NCBI GenBank assembly: GCA_001579985.1
Contig: LRSR01006060.1
Location: 1-28,523, forward strand
DNA: 28,523 nucleotides
From: Hypsibius dujardini
Lineage: Eukaryota > Tardigrada > Eutardigrada > Parachela > Hypsibiidae
Direction of reading: 5' to 3'
Position 1 is the first letter of the stretch; each line of letters opens with the position of its first letter. Shown in pieces: positions 9,290-19,956 of this stretch. Under the pieces are notes generated by a model. It worked only from the letters and a program-made list of their open reading frames with translations. It was not told where the DNA came from and ran no database searches. The translations under genes were made by a program, and so were the position numbers.

Positions 9290-12200
9290 GCCGACAGACA
9301 GACAAATAGGCAGGCAGATAGATAGACAGACAAACAGCAGGCAGGCAGGCAGGCAGAAAGACAGGCAGACAGACAGACAAATAGATATTTGTACAGTACG
9401 TCGACACAGTCCCGTCGCCGTCTGGAATACACGTACTTACCTTTGGGTTTAAACTGGTTGTAGAAATTTGAAGCTGTACTGGCCATAGCAGTTGCCTGGC
9501 GTGTTGGAGACATGGTGGACTCAGGTCGTCGTGGTTGCATGCCCGAGAGAACTTCAGCAACAGAACTGTAAGAGAACCTATTACAAAGGCTTCGTGGTTG
9601 TAGCAAAGTGAGTCCCAGGAAGATGACGAGAAACCACATTCGACCTGCTTACCATTCATCAGCGTCGCAATCTCGGAATCCTGAAAAACAAACTCATTTA
9701 GTAAAATAGCACTCCAAAAGCTGCAGCCCTGAAATAGTATCAATACTATAGTTGGCTCTTCATTTACCTTTAGCGAAAGGGTTGCTGGCAATCTTCAACT
9801 GCGTAATCTGAAAACATGAATGTGTTTTCCAACAGCAAGTCCGATACATTAGAACGGTTGGCAGCATGTTTAAGCTTTCGTACCCGGTGATTCTGGTACG
9901 CTGTGACGGCCCAGAAGCGCGACTCGTTGAAGACAAATGTCTTAAAGTTCTCCGTCAACGTCAAGTTCTCATCCTTCCCGCCCACATACACGACGTGAAA
10001 GCGGGGCTGGTAACGATGCATCGAATTCAAAATAACCTGCAGTGCGGGTCACAAACACTGACTGTGAAACTGCGATCATCATGACGTGTGGAGGAAATGA
10101 TTTTCCCCGACAGATTTACGGGAGGCGAAAAGCCGATTCCGTCAACCGCAATCACAACTCACATGTCCGTTGTCGTCCAGCTGGTTGTTTGTCAGTTTGA
10201 GCTTATCGAAACTGACAACCTGCTTCGTCCAGTGCAGACCCTTGGCGGGAGAGTCCGGATGGACGTGAATCCGTGGCGGCATGTTCTGAAAACAAAAGGT
10301 TTAACTAACGTAATATTATATAAACGGCATCGAATTTATTTTGACAGAATCATGTTGAGTGAGGTGTCCTTATAACTCTTCCTTTGCCTTTGCCTTTTCA
10401 TATGTCTGATTGTCCATCTCTGCTTGCCTGTCTGCCTGTCTAGCTCCGGCACTCTCTTTTGCTTGCCTTCCTATCTTTGTCTGTCAATCTCTATACATCC
10501 TGCTGCCTATATGTCTGGAACTGTGACCTGCTGCCTATATGTCTGAAACTGTGACCTGCTGCCTATATGTCTGAAACTGTGACCTGATGCCCATATGTCT
10601 GAACTGTGACCTGCTGCCTATATGTCTGGAACTGTGACCTGCTGCCTATATGTCTGGAACTGTGACCTGCTGCCTATATGTCTGGAACTGTGACCTGCTG
10701 CCTGTATGTCTGGAACTGTGACCTGCTGCCTATATGTCTGGAACTGTGACTTGCTGCTTATTTGTCTGAAACTGTGACTTGCTGCCTGTATGTCTGGAAC
10801 TGTGACCTGCTGCCTGTATGTCTGGAACTGTGACTTAGTGCCTATATGTCTGAACTGTGACCTGCTGCCCATATGTCTGAACTGGGAAAAGTTGTTAGTC
10901 TTTTAGCAACAGAGCTACTGTTAATAGAACTACTGTTGATTTACTATCAGAAGGGTGACCGCTCACACAGATTTTTGTTATGTATGAATATTCGTTTATC
11001 GAGTACATTAACAAATTTTAAGTCACGACTGTAATGCAGTTGAAATTTATCTGCGACTGCCTTACAGTTGCACGTACCGGATCGGCTTTTCCTGCCACCA
11101 CCCACGAGCTACTCCCGAAGGCGTAGCGCCACCGTTTGTCATCGACCGGCACGAAATCCATCATGAGCATGTAGTCTGCGGAGGGATCCATTCCGTAGAG
11201 TTTCACTTGAAACGTCGGAAACATGCGCCGGCCGGCCTGTGCAAGTAAGGTAAAAGCTCAACATCTTTACAGATTCAAGATATTAATGGAAAGGTCACCA
11301 CCAGTAACGCCTTATTTCGTGTTGTTCGATATTCTGCTATATTCACCCTACACCACATTTGCAACCGCCGTGAGTCCCTCTAAATCTAATGAAACATCGG
11401 GTCAAAACAAAACAGACAGACTACTCTTCAGGAAAATAATCAGCATGAAATAGGATGACTCGATAAACACCTAATTCCTTTCACCGTACAATAAAAAAAA
11501 TTAATGAGTCAAAGTTTGAAATTGATTGAAAGTAGGTTCTACATCATTTTTTTATACACTAATATACAGACTTGCACTTCACTCTATTATAATTATGTTA
11601 CAGAATAGATGAATAATATAGCAATAATAAATATATGAATAATAAATATATGAATAACTTATATATGAATAACATATATATGAATAATGTATATATAAAT
11701 AACTTATATATGAATAAAATATATAGATAATTTATATATGAATAATGTATATATACATAATTTATATATGAATAACATATATAGATAATTTATATATGAA
11801 TAATGTATATATAAATAACTTATATATGAATAACATATATATGAATAATAAAAATGATGAATAATCTTGTGTTATAGAATATATGAGCAGGAACGTTACA
11901 ACGTAATTTAATGAGCAGCAACTAAATTCACGCCAGGAAATTGAGAAGTCTGTTATGCGATCTGACCATGCGGAATGAACATTAACTAAACAAATAAAGC
12001 TTATCCGAACCACATAAATAAAATGCTATTTTAAAAAGCTCGCAATTCGTTATTACCCTCGTTGCGCGACACCTTTTTGGCGCCCGACGCAGGAAGACCG
12101 CAGATTTTCAAACGGAGTTTTCCGCTCGGCTGCTCACAACGCATTCTGTCTGGTCTGCGTCTATTCGCGCGTACGCGCAAACGTGGAAAGTGCGATTCCT

Positions 12201-13928
12201 TCGTTCTTGCGTTTGCCTGTACGCGCGAATAGACACAGACCAGACAGAATGCGCTCAGACCAGACAAAATGCGCTCAGACCAGACAGAATGCGCTGTGAG
12301 CAGACAGAATGCGCTGTGAGCAGCCGAGCGGAAAACGCCGTGTGAAAATCTTCGATCCTCCTGCGTCGGGCACCAAAAAGGTGTCTCGCAACGAGGCTAT
12401 TATTTATCGCAACGAGCCAAGAGTCTTCACATCCTCATATAGCACATCATGGTTTGGTTCTTCGTTGACTGACCTTTGTCACGATCATTTCCGTGCCCAG
12501 TTCGTTGAATTCATCCCAAAGGTTTTTCATCTCCAACACCGCGTTGACATTGCAGAGTCGCGGGTGAAGTGGCTTCTCCTCCTCCACCGGGGCGGGCGAA
12601 CCGGGCTTCCTGGAGGACGGCGAACCGGACGCTCCGTCATCGGAGCACTCATCCCCGCTGTCCGAGTCCTCATTGTCTCCACGCTTTCGCTCGACCGACT
12701 TGCGTTTGCCCTCTTCCTTGCTCTTCTCCAGCGCCAATTCGGCCATCAATTTATCCTTGGGCGAACTAGCTCCCAATGTCGCGTTCAACAGACATGCTGC
12801 AGCATCAAAAAAGGAACAAACTTTGCGAACAGATGGAACAAACTTTGCGAACAAAATTTGCGATCAAATGGAACAAATTTGCGATCAAATGGAACAAATT
12901 AGCGATCAAATGGAACAAATTAGCGATCAAATGGAACAAAACTTTGCGAACAAATGGAACAAACTTTGCGAACAAAAGGAACAAAAATTTTGTTTCCAGC
13001 GCAGGAAGAACTGAATAAAGTCGATATTATTATGGCACACGTTGAACGAAAGAAATGTTAAGAAACGTCCGAGTAGCAACGGGAGGGAAGAATTTAATAT
13101 GGCGCAAGTAAACCTCAGGAGAAACTGACGATATTGGAAGGACGGCGCATGCTGTGACAACCAACGCAATGAAATTCTGGTGCAAGCTAAATCGAGAATC
13201 GGAATCGTCGATCGGCCGACGTTAAAAATAAATTTTGCGCCTCCTTTCGCTAAATTATCGCCATGTGAGATCGCGGTTGGAGATTAACTTCTGTTTGTGA
13301 AGACTGCATCATCTCCGCTTCGACATGGAACGGGTGCAATTAGCGAGGAGATCTCGCAGATTAGTGAAAGAGCCAAATTAATCATTCAAAATAAATTATA
13401 AAGTTACTACGCATAGAAAAACTTATAACTTATTATAATATAACATATTATAACTTATTATAACTTATTATAATTTAGTATAATTTAGTATAACTTATGA
13501 TAATATAATATATTATAACTTATTATAATATGATATATTATAATTTATTATATAACTTATTATAATGCAATATATTATAATTTATCATAACTTATTATAA
13601 CTTATTATAATTCATTATGACTTATTATAATATTAATTATTATACCTTCTTATAACGAATATTATAATTTATCTTATAATAAATTTTGTGAGCAAATTTT
13701 GCAAGTAAAAATGTGAGGATGAGCCTCTATCATATTCCAATTATTTAATTAATCTCCGCTTTTGTTACCTTCCATTTCTTTGATTGTAGCCACGGGGAAG
13801 GGGTTGGTCCACTGGTCCATGTACTGTCCATGCTGATGGTGCTGGAAATCGCCACCGCCGGTCATCCGTTGAAAGGCCGAAAAATTGCTTCCCCCGCCGA
13901 ACAAAGCACCCGTCGAGGAAGAATCCAT
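8607..13928 (-). CDS. T-box transcription factor, Tbx1/Tbx10 (org-1) class
   Basis: Nuclear DNA-binding developmental regulator. Exons in transcript order: 13769-13928, 12474-12796, 11078-11236, 10163-10285, 9884-10036, 9768-9807, 9653-9680, 9441-9565, 8607-8989; nine exons, 497 residues, all GT-AG and in phase. The T-box spans about 135-325 with [89 protein letters not shown] and [25 protein letters not shown] and the FRDCD ending point to Tbx1/10 rather than Tbx2/3 or Tbx20. Before the T-box lies an acidic Ser-rich linker with a basic patch ([10 protein letters not shown]), a possible nuclear signal. The C-terminal 127 residues are rich in Ser, Gly, Tyr and Pro. The ATG at 13928 has G at -3 and +4. 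Two exons are very small (40 and 28 nt). Introns hold minisatellites and a foldback element. Confidence 0.96.
9165..9385 (-). repeat. GACA/GGCA microsatellite
   Basis: GACAGACA repeats with GGCAGGCA and ATAGATAG variants in the last Tbx1 intron, between exons 9441-9565 and 8607-8989. Long frames across it on both strands are repeat artefacts. Confidence 0.95.
10500..10885 (-). repeat. 28-bp minisatellite, about 13 copies
   Basis: Unit CTGCTGCCTATATGTCTGGA + ACTGTGAC, 28 bp, with CTGGAACT/CTGAAACT and TATATG/TGTATG variants. It lies in the Tbx1 intron between exons 11078-11236 and 10163-10285. Because 28 is not a multiple of three, the open frame over it changes register and is not a protein signal. 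Confidence 0.93.
11610..11855 (-). repeat. AT-rich tandem repeat
   Basis: Units of about 15-17 bp of the type TATATATGAATAACTTA and ATAGATAATTTATATATGAA in the long Tbx1 intron (11237-12473). No gene is seen in it. Confidence 0.9.
12037..12418. mobile_element. Foldback element with one amplified arm
   Basis: Arms of about 150 bp: the left (12037-12190) holds CGTTGCGCGACACCTTTTTG, CGCCCGACGCAGGA and TTTTCCGCTCGGCTGCTCAC; the right (12211-12418) holds their reverse complements, ending CGCAACGAG. The outermost part AGCTCG...CGAGCC is also paired. The right arm carries about four copies of a 20-bp unit (CAGACCAGACAGAATGCGCT) where the left has one. It lies in a Tbx1 intron. No transposase or obvious target duplication is seen. 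Confidence 0.8.
12808..12987 (-). repeat. 22-bp tandem repeat beside a Tbx1 acceptor
   Basis: Units AAATGGAACAAATTAGCGATC and GGAACAAACTTTGCGAACA repeated about eight times, beginning some 12 bp upstream of the Tbx1 acceptor at 12797 (minus strand). On the transcript strand the units contain TTTGTTCC and GCTAAT, which resemble pyrimidine and branch-point pieces. Confidence 0.85.
13420..13690 (-). repeat. TATAACTTATTATAAT tandem repeat
   Basis: Highly AT-rich, irregular repeat of TATAACTTAT and TATAATTTA in the first Tbx1 intron (12797-13768). No coding content. It is a simple-sequence expansion. Confidence 0.9.
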
Positions 13929-14640
13929 CCCGTGACCTCAAGGAGAGTTCGCTGCTAACACTTCTCTTATCGTGTCTTACACAATATCCTCCGACACCGT
14001 CACCGCTGCTGCGCAATCAAACGAAAGCGAGAGAGTGGAAATTCACACGTCGTTGCGGGGTCAAACGGGAGCACCCAGCGCGGCGTGAAAATGAAGAAAG
14101 TGATAAAGACAACTTGACGAAGGCTTATGGCAGACACCGCGAAGGAAACGCCCTGACTGCCGCTGAAGAGAGAGAGAGAGAGAGAGGAGGAGGAAAGGAG
14201 GAAAGGCATGGAAGGGAGAGGAGGACATGTAACACTTCACTTCACAGATTGTCTCTTTTTTCACCTAGCCCCGACGACCGGGTCGTGCGCTCGGTCGTCC
14301 TGTCTGCCATCACTTGCGCCTATTGGCTGAAAAGTCCAATATGACCGTCGATGTGTGTGTGTTGTCTGTGGAAGAGAGGGGGGGACGTGGCCATTGCAGC
14401 CTGTGTGGGGTGGGCATATAATGAAAGCTTTCGACTTGGCGTGTGTGATCGACTGTGCGGTGAGGAGTGGATGAATGAAGCGGGTGTGGGGTGATATGGT
14501 GATGCCGTGGAACTGGGAGAAGATATCAAATGGTGTGAGGTGATGGATGGCGACCGGGCTGTTGCGCCCGCGGGTGGGTGCCACATGTTCGCGCTTATGG
14601 AGACGACGGAATTGACCGTCGGTCGGGAAAGAGAGGCTGT
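13929..14640 (-). promoter_or_regulatory. Upstream region of the T-box gene
   Basis: Sequence immediately 5' of the Tbx1/10 start codon, the expected place for its 5' UTR and promoter. It has a pure GA microsatellite at 14167-14186 and GT-rich patches at about 14348-14410. A TATAAT-like string at 14416 on the plus strand is not convincing as a core promoter for the minus-strand gene. The regulatory label rests on position only. Confidence 0.35.
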
Positions 14641-15907
14641 TGTTTGCAAACTGTAAATTCGCTCCCCCACGTCCGAATATATATATATATAAACATATAT
14701 ATGTGTGTGTGTGTATGTGTGTACCGGGTTCGGGAATGCTTTTGAGACGAACTGTTATTTCTCAGTCACTACTGATCCCACTGCCTCAAAATTTTTTTTG
14801 TTACAACGTCTACGTTTTGTTACTATGTGAGCATCCACTACAGGCCATAAAATGAAATTGAATTTTGCACCCCGAAAAATGGCAGACAAAAGCCAGTGGC
14901 AGATTCGACCTCAATAATGGCCCAGATCACACCCTCATTTGCCACCAAAACAATTGTCCATTCCGGAAAACCAAAACCCATTTTGGATAGCCCGCGACAA
15001 TGACGCAGCGAAGAAAACATTTCATGAGATGGGTGCGTTTACGAGAGATACAGCGCCCAATGATCTGAAAGAAATTCGGCAAGATTTTGTCATTTAAAAT
15101 TTGCTTTTTGAAAAGTGCTCTTCACTTCGCGGTGCAGAGCTTCTCTGTGTGGTGCATGCCTGCGACTATTTTAGTATCACTCTGCTCCTACAGTTTTGGG
15201 CTGTCAGATAAATTAAATCAGGTTGCAACTGAAGTGTGTGCAAAAAGACAAACTGAACCGGAAAGAATGGGAATGGAGATATTACAATCTGCGCAAATTT
15301 GAGAAGTCATCAAGATTGTCATCTTCATAAAAAACCAGCAGTGCGATCGAGTTGAGTTTGTGGCTCACCCTAGCCTGATATCAGGGCTTAACAGTTGTTT
15401 AACAGCTTAATAGCTGTTTCACGTTTTTTTACAAGAGGAAGCGTGGCGCGCAAGCGCGGTTTGTTCAAGTTTCTCGCTGATAAATAATATTAATCCGCAC
15501 TGTGCTGGGTCACGCACAATTTCCACCGGAGTTCACAAAATGAGCCGCGATGAGTTTTAGGACCTCCCTATATGACACAAATTTTGTAGCCCATAAACGT
15601 AGAAAAAAATCTGGAGCTTACAGTTTTTCTTTAATTTGTACGCTCTGCGCGCGTGGGCGTGGCGAAATGTGTCGCAAAAGCATTCCCGAACCCGGTACAT
15701 CTCCTTGCAAGTTGCACACATTTTTGGCTGAGGTGGAAATTGATTTGGTAAATTTTTAGTTCACTTTTTGCGTCGGTGCCGCTGTACCCGGCATTTCCAT
15801 GGGTTGTGGTTACCATTCTCGCGCCAAGTGAACACTCATTGTAATCTCGTCTTAATCAATGGGATTTTTGAGTTTAACAGTACTCAGGACATGTACTAGT
15901 ACTGTCG

Positions 15908-16040
15908 TTTCGCGTTAGACAGGGACAGTTGTATTGGAATGGAACGTGTGCACGGCTGTGTGCACCGTACACACAGCACAAGCGCCGCGTGGCCGATTAA
16001 ACGGTCCACAGCTCGTACGCTGTCCCTGTCTAACGCGAAA
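15908..16040. mobile_element. Short MITE-like element with perfect 21-bp inverted ends
   Basis: Left end TTTCGCGTTAGACAGGGACA(G) at 15908-15928 and its exact reverse complement at 16020-16040; 133 bp in all. The inside has TGTGTGCACCGTACACACA. No clear target duplication is seen, so mobility is inferred from the ends only. Confidence 0.6.
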
Positions 16041-16235
16041 ATACGGGACCGCCTGCGCCGGTCCACCTTACCTTTACGCAACGCACCCTGATTACGTGAT
16101 GATAGTGAAAATACTCTAGTTAAAAAGATGCCTGCCTATATTTTAATTCAGAAAATGCTACACATTCAGATCAGACAGCGTACTTGCACAGTACTTTGAA
16201 GCTTGTGTTAATATAATGTTAGTTTGAAGCTTGTT

Positions 16236-16492
16236 TGTATGAGGCCAAGTCTGTATTTCGGCTCACCCTCTACTTGGTCGATAAATCGGCTCATTCATCG
16301 GTTGCCCACCTCACCTGCCGTTACTCTTTGACGGCAGCTGCTTGATTGTTTGATTTACTGTACCATATCCTGGTATACTAAAGCACTTCTAAAAATCAAA
16401 CAATCAAGCAGCTGCCATCAAAGAGAAATGCATGAGTGAGACGATTTATCGACCAAATGGAGGGTCAGCCGAAATAGAGACTTTGCCTCATA
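16236..16492. mobile_element. Foldback element, arms about 100-120 bp
   Basis: The left arm (about 16236-16356: TATGAGGCCAAGTCTGTATT ... GGCAGCTGCTTGATTGTTTG) pairs with the right arm (about 16391-16492: AATCAAACAATCAAGCAGCT ... TTTGCCTCATA). The loop contains a small palindrome, GTACCATATCCTGGTATAC. The left arm has some 18 extra bases (CCCACCTCACCTGCCG region). No coding content. Confidence 0.8.
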
Positions 16493-17406
16493 CTGAAGAA
16501 GTTTAGTACGCATTGTGTTCGCTTTGGGCGCAGCAAGGGGACCATATCAGCTGACGATATGCACCGAATTTGGCACTTCCGACAACATGGAAGTCATCAA
16601 CGGCGACGTATTGATGGCTCGCATGACGCCCAGAGTGCAGCCCGTTGACAAATTAGAATGCGATCAGGTCACGCAAGGAATGATGCCTGAATGGTAGATA
16701 GCGCGGCCTCAGCATTCCGGCACCATTGATCGGATTGACCGTTTACTCACTCTACTGCGAATACAACTTTTCATTCAAACTAATAACTTTATAATACTGG
16801 ACTAGATTTCAAATTTGTCTGTTTAAGCTGTAGAATATCTTTACTGCTGCGAAAGAATGGATAAATGACTTTTTTGCTTACTTGACATAAATAATATTAA
16901 GACAAAAGAATGGAAATTGTTTCTTCTGCTCGCCGGCAAATTTTGTGTAAATAAATAAATATGTATGATATATATTTTGTGGGAAAAAGAGCTGTGTGTT
17001 ATGAGCAATTGCGGGACTCATTAGTTTTTGAGAGCATCCCCCGGTGTGGCAGCTTGACAGGCTCAAGCCCAAAACAACTACAGCCAGAGACAGCGAGAAG
17101 CTGATCAGGCTCATTATCATTTATCAAGATGGGATTGACGTGGTAAGTCGATACTCGGGCCATATAACGAGGAGGGAGTACCACAGAAAAATGATCTACC
17201 TTCTTAATGGCCCACCGAAGAACGTCAAGTGTCAGGAATTGGCGCCAGAAAAAGACTCCGCACACTTAATTCATGATATTCTAAACTCACCGAGGAATGA
17301 AGTAACCAAATGTGAAAAAATAATATGCGAACTCATACTATTTGTGCCAATAAAAGGGTTTTACTTATTGACAGGACACTGAAAAAATTCTTGTGTTGGC
17401 TATGTA

Positions 17407-17704
17407 CAATCAACGAGAAGATTGAGTACACTAGAGGGTCCGGGGTATGGGCAAAAGGGGCGGGCGGGGGTGGTTTTCAAACAATCAAACAATCAACCAC
17501 CTGACCAGCCCCTTCCCCTTGCCCCGCCCCTTTTGCCCATACCTCGGACCCTCCAGTGTACTCAACCACCTGACCACCCCCTGCTCCGCCCCTTTTGCCC
17601 ATACCCCGGACCCTCCAGTGTACTAAACCACCTGACCACCCCCTGCTCCGCCCCTTTTGCCCATACCCCGGACCCTCCAGTGTACTCAATCTTCTCGTTG
17701 ACTA
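17407..17704. mobile_element. Foldback MITE, family A, copy 3, right arm tripled
   Basis: Starts CAATCAACGAGAAGATTGAG after TA at 17405-17406 and ends TTCTCGTTGACTA before TA at 17705-17706. One left arm and three right arms: the block CCACCTGACCACCCCCTGCT plus CCGCCCCTTTTGCCCATACC is repeated with a period of about 62 bp. It is intergenic. Confidence 0.88.
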
Positions 17705-18630
17705 TACAATCAAAGGCTTACAGTATATATATACAGTATACATATGTATATACGGTATATATATATTAATATAATATAAAAGGAAGCCACAGAAATGTCA
17801 TTAAACCTGTTATCTCTCATTGTCGCTTTCTAATAACCATCGAATGAACCACTCATTCACTCACATAATAAATCGAAATGACGATTTATAACTAATTTTA
17901 ACAGATTTTTTGCAGGTCTACAATACCAATCAGGTGTACTGTATCGCGATGATATTATTTCTTGGCTGGTGATGAGAGTGAGAGAAAATGACGTACTGGG
18001 AATAACCGGGGCGACGCCCTTTTCGGAGATTGATGAGAAGAAACGTCACATCATCTTATGCTGTCCGATTTGAACGAAATTGATCTGATACAAAAACAAG
18101 TGAAAAAATCAATCCGTCAAAATTTGCAGAGCAAGAGCTAATCAGACTCCAATCAATCTAGCTAGAATTACCCCCGGCCAATAGAGCGTATCGTCAACTT
18201 TTCCCCTTTGCAGGAATGGGAGGTTGTAATTTGAGTGAAGGAATCCGAGGATGGTAGTGGCAATATGCCACCCGGGCCCAGTCATGCTCCCCACAGGGCG
18301 CCCAGCCTAATTGACTTCAATCAAATTCTCTGGTCAGGACACTTTTGATGATCCTCCTCGCTCTAGTTTAGAGTGTCGCCTTACACAGAAACGATAATCT
18401 GTTTTACGACCGTCTCTGCGTAGAGATGCCATCAATCTGCCAAAATGTGAAACGGCCTAAGCAAAATTCATGCTTTATTACATTCCTTCGTCTGGAAGGG
18501 TGCGAGATGATAATTTCTAGCACTAATAGTAATACTGCACTGCAAACGCTTTGTTCTGTCACCAATTTATCAAGTCAGAAAAATTAATAAGGAAAAGCTC
18601 ATGAATCGCTTTTTTGCAAAGTTAAGCGAC
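17705..18630. other. Spacer, no recognisable gene
   Basis: Begins with TATATATACAGTATAC-type simple sequence to 17780. A good-looking acceptor TTTTTTGCAG at 17927-17936 precedes a frame of about 45 codons (to 18073) that contains VLYRDDIISW and ENDVLGITGA. It has no known domain and no partner exon in phase was found. The rest to 18630 shows nothing. Confidence 0.4.
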
Positions 18631-19395
18631 TAACAAGGGAACGGAAGGGTAGGTGACACGCCGATCTGTCTAAATTTTTTTTTTCAAATAGTAAACTAAA
18701 TTAATAGATTTTAGCAAAAACTTTTATTGGCAAACGAGCACTGGTTTGAGCGGGAGAAAATTCGAAAGTTCCCCGATGGCTTCGCAGTTTCCCATTCAAC
18801 TCAACCGTTGATTGTTTGATTCATGCTCTAGCAAAACTCAATTAAATTTTTTTACCACTCTAACCCACACAAAACGTCGTTTTTTGAAAACGTTTGATTC
18901 TAAGATTTTTGAGACTCTTCCACTCCAAATTCGATTTGGAATCGGTTGAAATCAGCAAAATCGTTTTTGGATGCCAGAGGGCGGAGTTATGGGTTAGTTT
19001 CAATCTAGGCTTCCAAGTGACGTTGCAGAAATGACCCATAGTTCCGCCCTCTGTCATCCAAAAAAGATTCTGCTAATGTCAATCGATTCCAAATCAAATT
19101 TGGAGTGGAAGAGTGTCGAAAATCTTAAAATCAAACGTTTTCAAAAAACGACGTTTTGTGTGGGTTAGATTGGTAAAAAAATGAATTGAGTTTTGTTAGA
19201 GCATGAATCAAACAATCAACGCTTGAATTGAATGGGAAACCCGCGGAGCCATCGGGGAACTTTCGAATTTTCTCCCGCTCAAACCAGAGCTCGTTTGCCG
19301 ATAAAAATTTTGCTAAAATCTATTAATTTAGTTTACTATTTGAAAAAAAATTTAGACAGATCGGCGTGTCACTTACCGTTCCGTTTCCTTTTAAG
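18631..19395. repeat. Long inverted repeat (hairpin), arms about 360 bp
   Basis: The left arm 18631-18994 and the right arm 19034-19395 are near reverse complements along their whole length, with a 39-bp loop (18995-19033). Matching landmarks include GACACGCCGATCTG / CAGATCGGCGTGTC, TTGAGCGGGAGAAAATTCGA / TCGAATTTTCTCCCGCTCAA, AAACGTCGTTTTTTGAAAAC / GTTTTCAAAAAACGACGTTT and CCAGAGGGCGGAGTTATGGG / CCCATAGTTCCGCCCTCTG. Scattered mismatches show it is not brand new. No protein is encoded; it could be a foldback transposon or a hairpin-RNA locus. Confidence 0.92.
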
Positions 19396-19646
19396 TTTCA
19401 TCTACTAGTATTGAGAACCTCGTTATTATAGCACGAGGGTTAAACAAGGTTGATTTTACCCGCATAGGCCCTCCGTTCATCGCAACGAAAACGTGTTTGT
19501 TCTGTGGGTCCTGCCGTGTTGCTTGAATCTATACTATTGACCAGCGAAGACGCCGCGTTCTAAAATCAACAAACATCACCCCCAGAATCGGAACCGCATC
19601 CCTAAATCAAGTTTCTAATCCGGCTGAGCTGTGCAGTATGGTGACG

Positions 19647-19652
19647 TTTATT
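19647..19652 (-). terminator. Candidate poly(A) signal AATAAA of the capping enzyme
   Basis: TTTATT on the plus strand, AATAAA in the transcript sense, about 305 bases past the TGA at 19957. It is the only canonical hexamer I noticed nearby; no cleavage site can be shown. Confidence 0.35.
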
Positions 19653-19956
19653 TGTGTTACGATACCAGCCGGTCGGCTATTCCTGCATCTGGTCAAACGT
19701 CACACTTCCAAGGGAGAGATTTAATTCATCATCACCATAGTGAATGTCAACGGCAACAGCTTTCGGATAACGGCGACCTCGGCGAAGCTGTTTAATTCGT
19801 ATTCAAATTTCCGCTGTGATAACGTAAATACACTTCTCAAAAAACGACCTCAAAGGCTTAAAAGACTTAGAAATCTGTAAAAGAGGCAGGTTTGCAAGAA
19901 GACAGCCGGCCCCTGAATGGGGTAAATCGGGAAGAAGCCGCGGTATTCTTGGCGAA

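Larger units (their letters stand above)
14641..19956. other. Gene-poor intergenic region with inverted-repeat elements
   Basis: No recognisable protein domain in about 5.3 kb on either strand. AT dinucleotides and GT repeats lie at 14677-14722. Foldback elements lie at 15908-16040, 16236-16492, 17407-17704 and 18631-19395. AT repeats lie at 17720-17780. Short open frames at 17044-17382 and about 17938-18073 resemble nothing known and their possible splice phases do not join. 19396-19640 shows nothing recognisable. Confidence 0.6.

Noticed and set aside
10618-10872. Open frame with repeated [10 protein letters not shown]-like units
   Set aside because: The 28-bp minisatellite simply lacks stops; the register changes between units and it lies between two T-box exons.
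17044-17382. 112-codon open frame followed by a GTAAGT-like donor within it
   Set aside because: No ATG at its start, no recognisable domain, and neither it nor its upstream part can be joined in phase to the candidate exon at about 17938.
17938-18073. Frame of about 45 codons after a good acceptor (VLYRDDIISW...)
   Set aside because: It looks protein-like but no upstream exon ends in the needed phase and no family is recognised; left as unproven.
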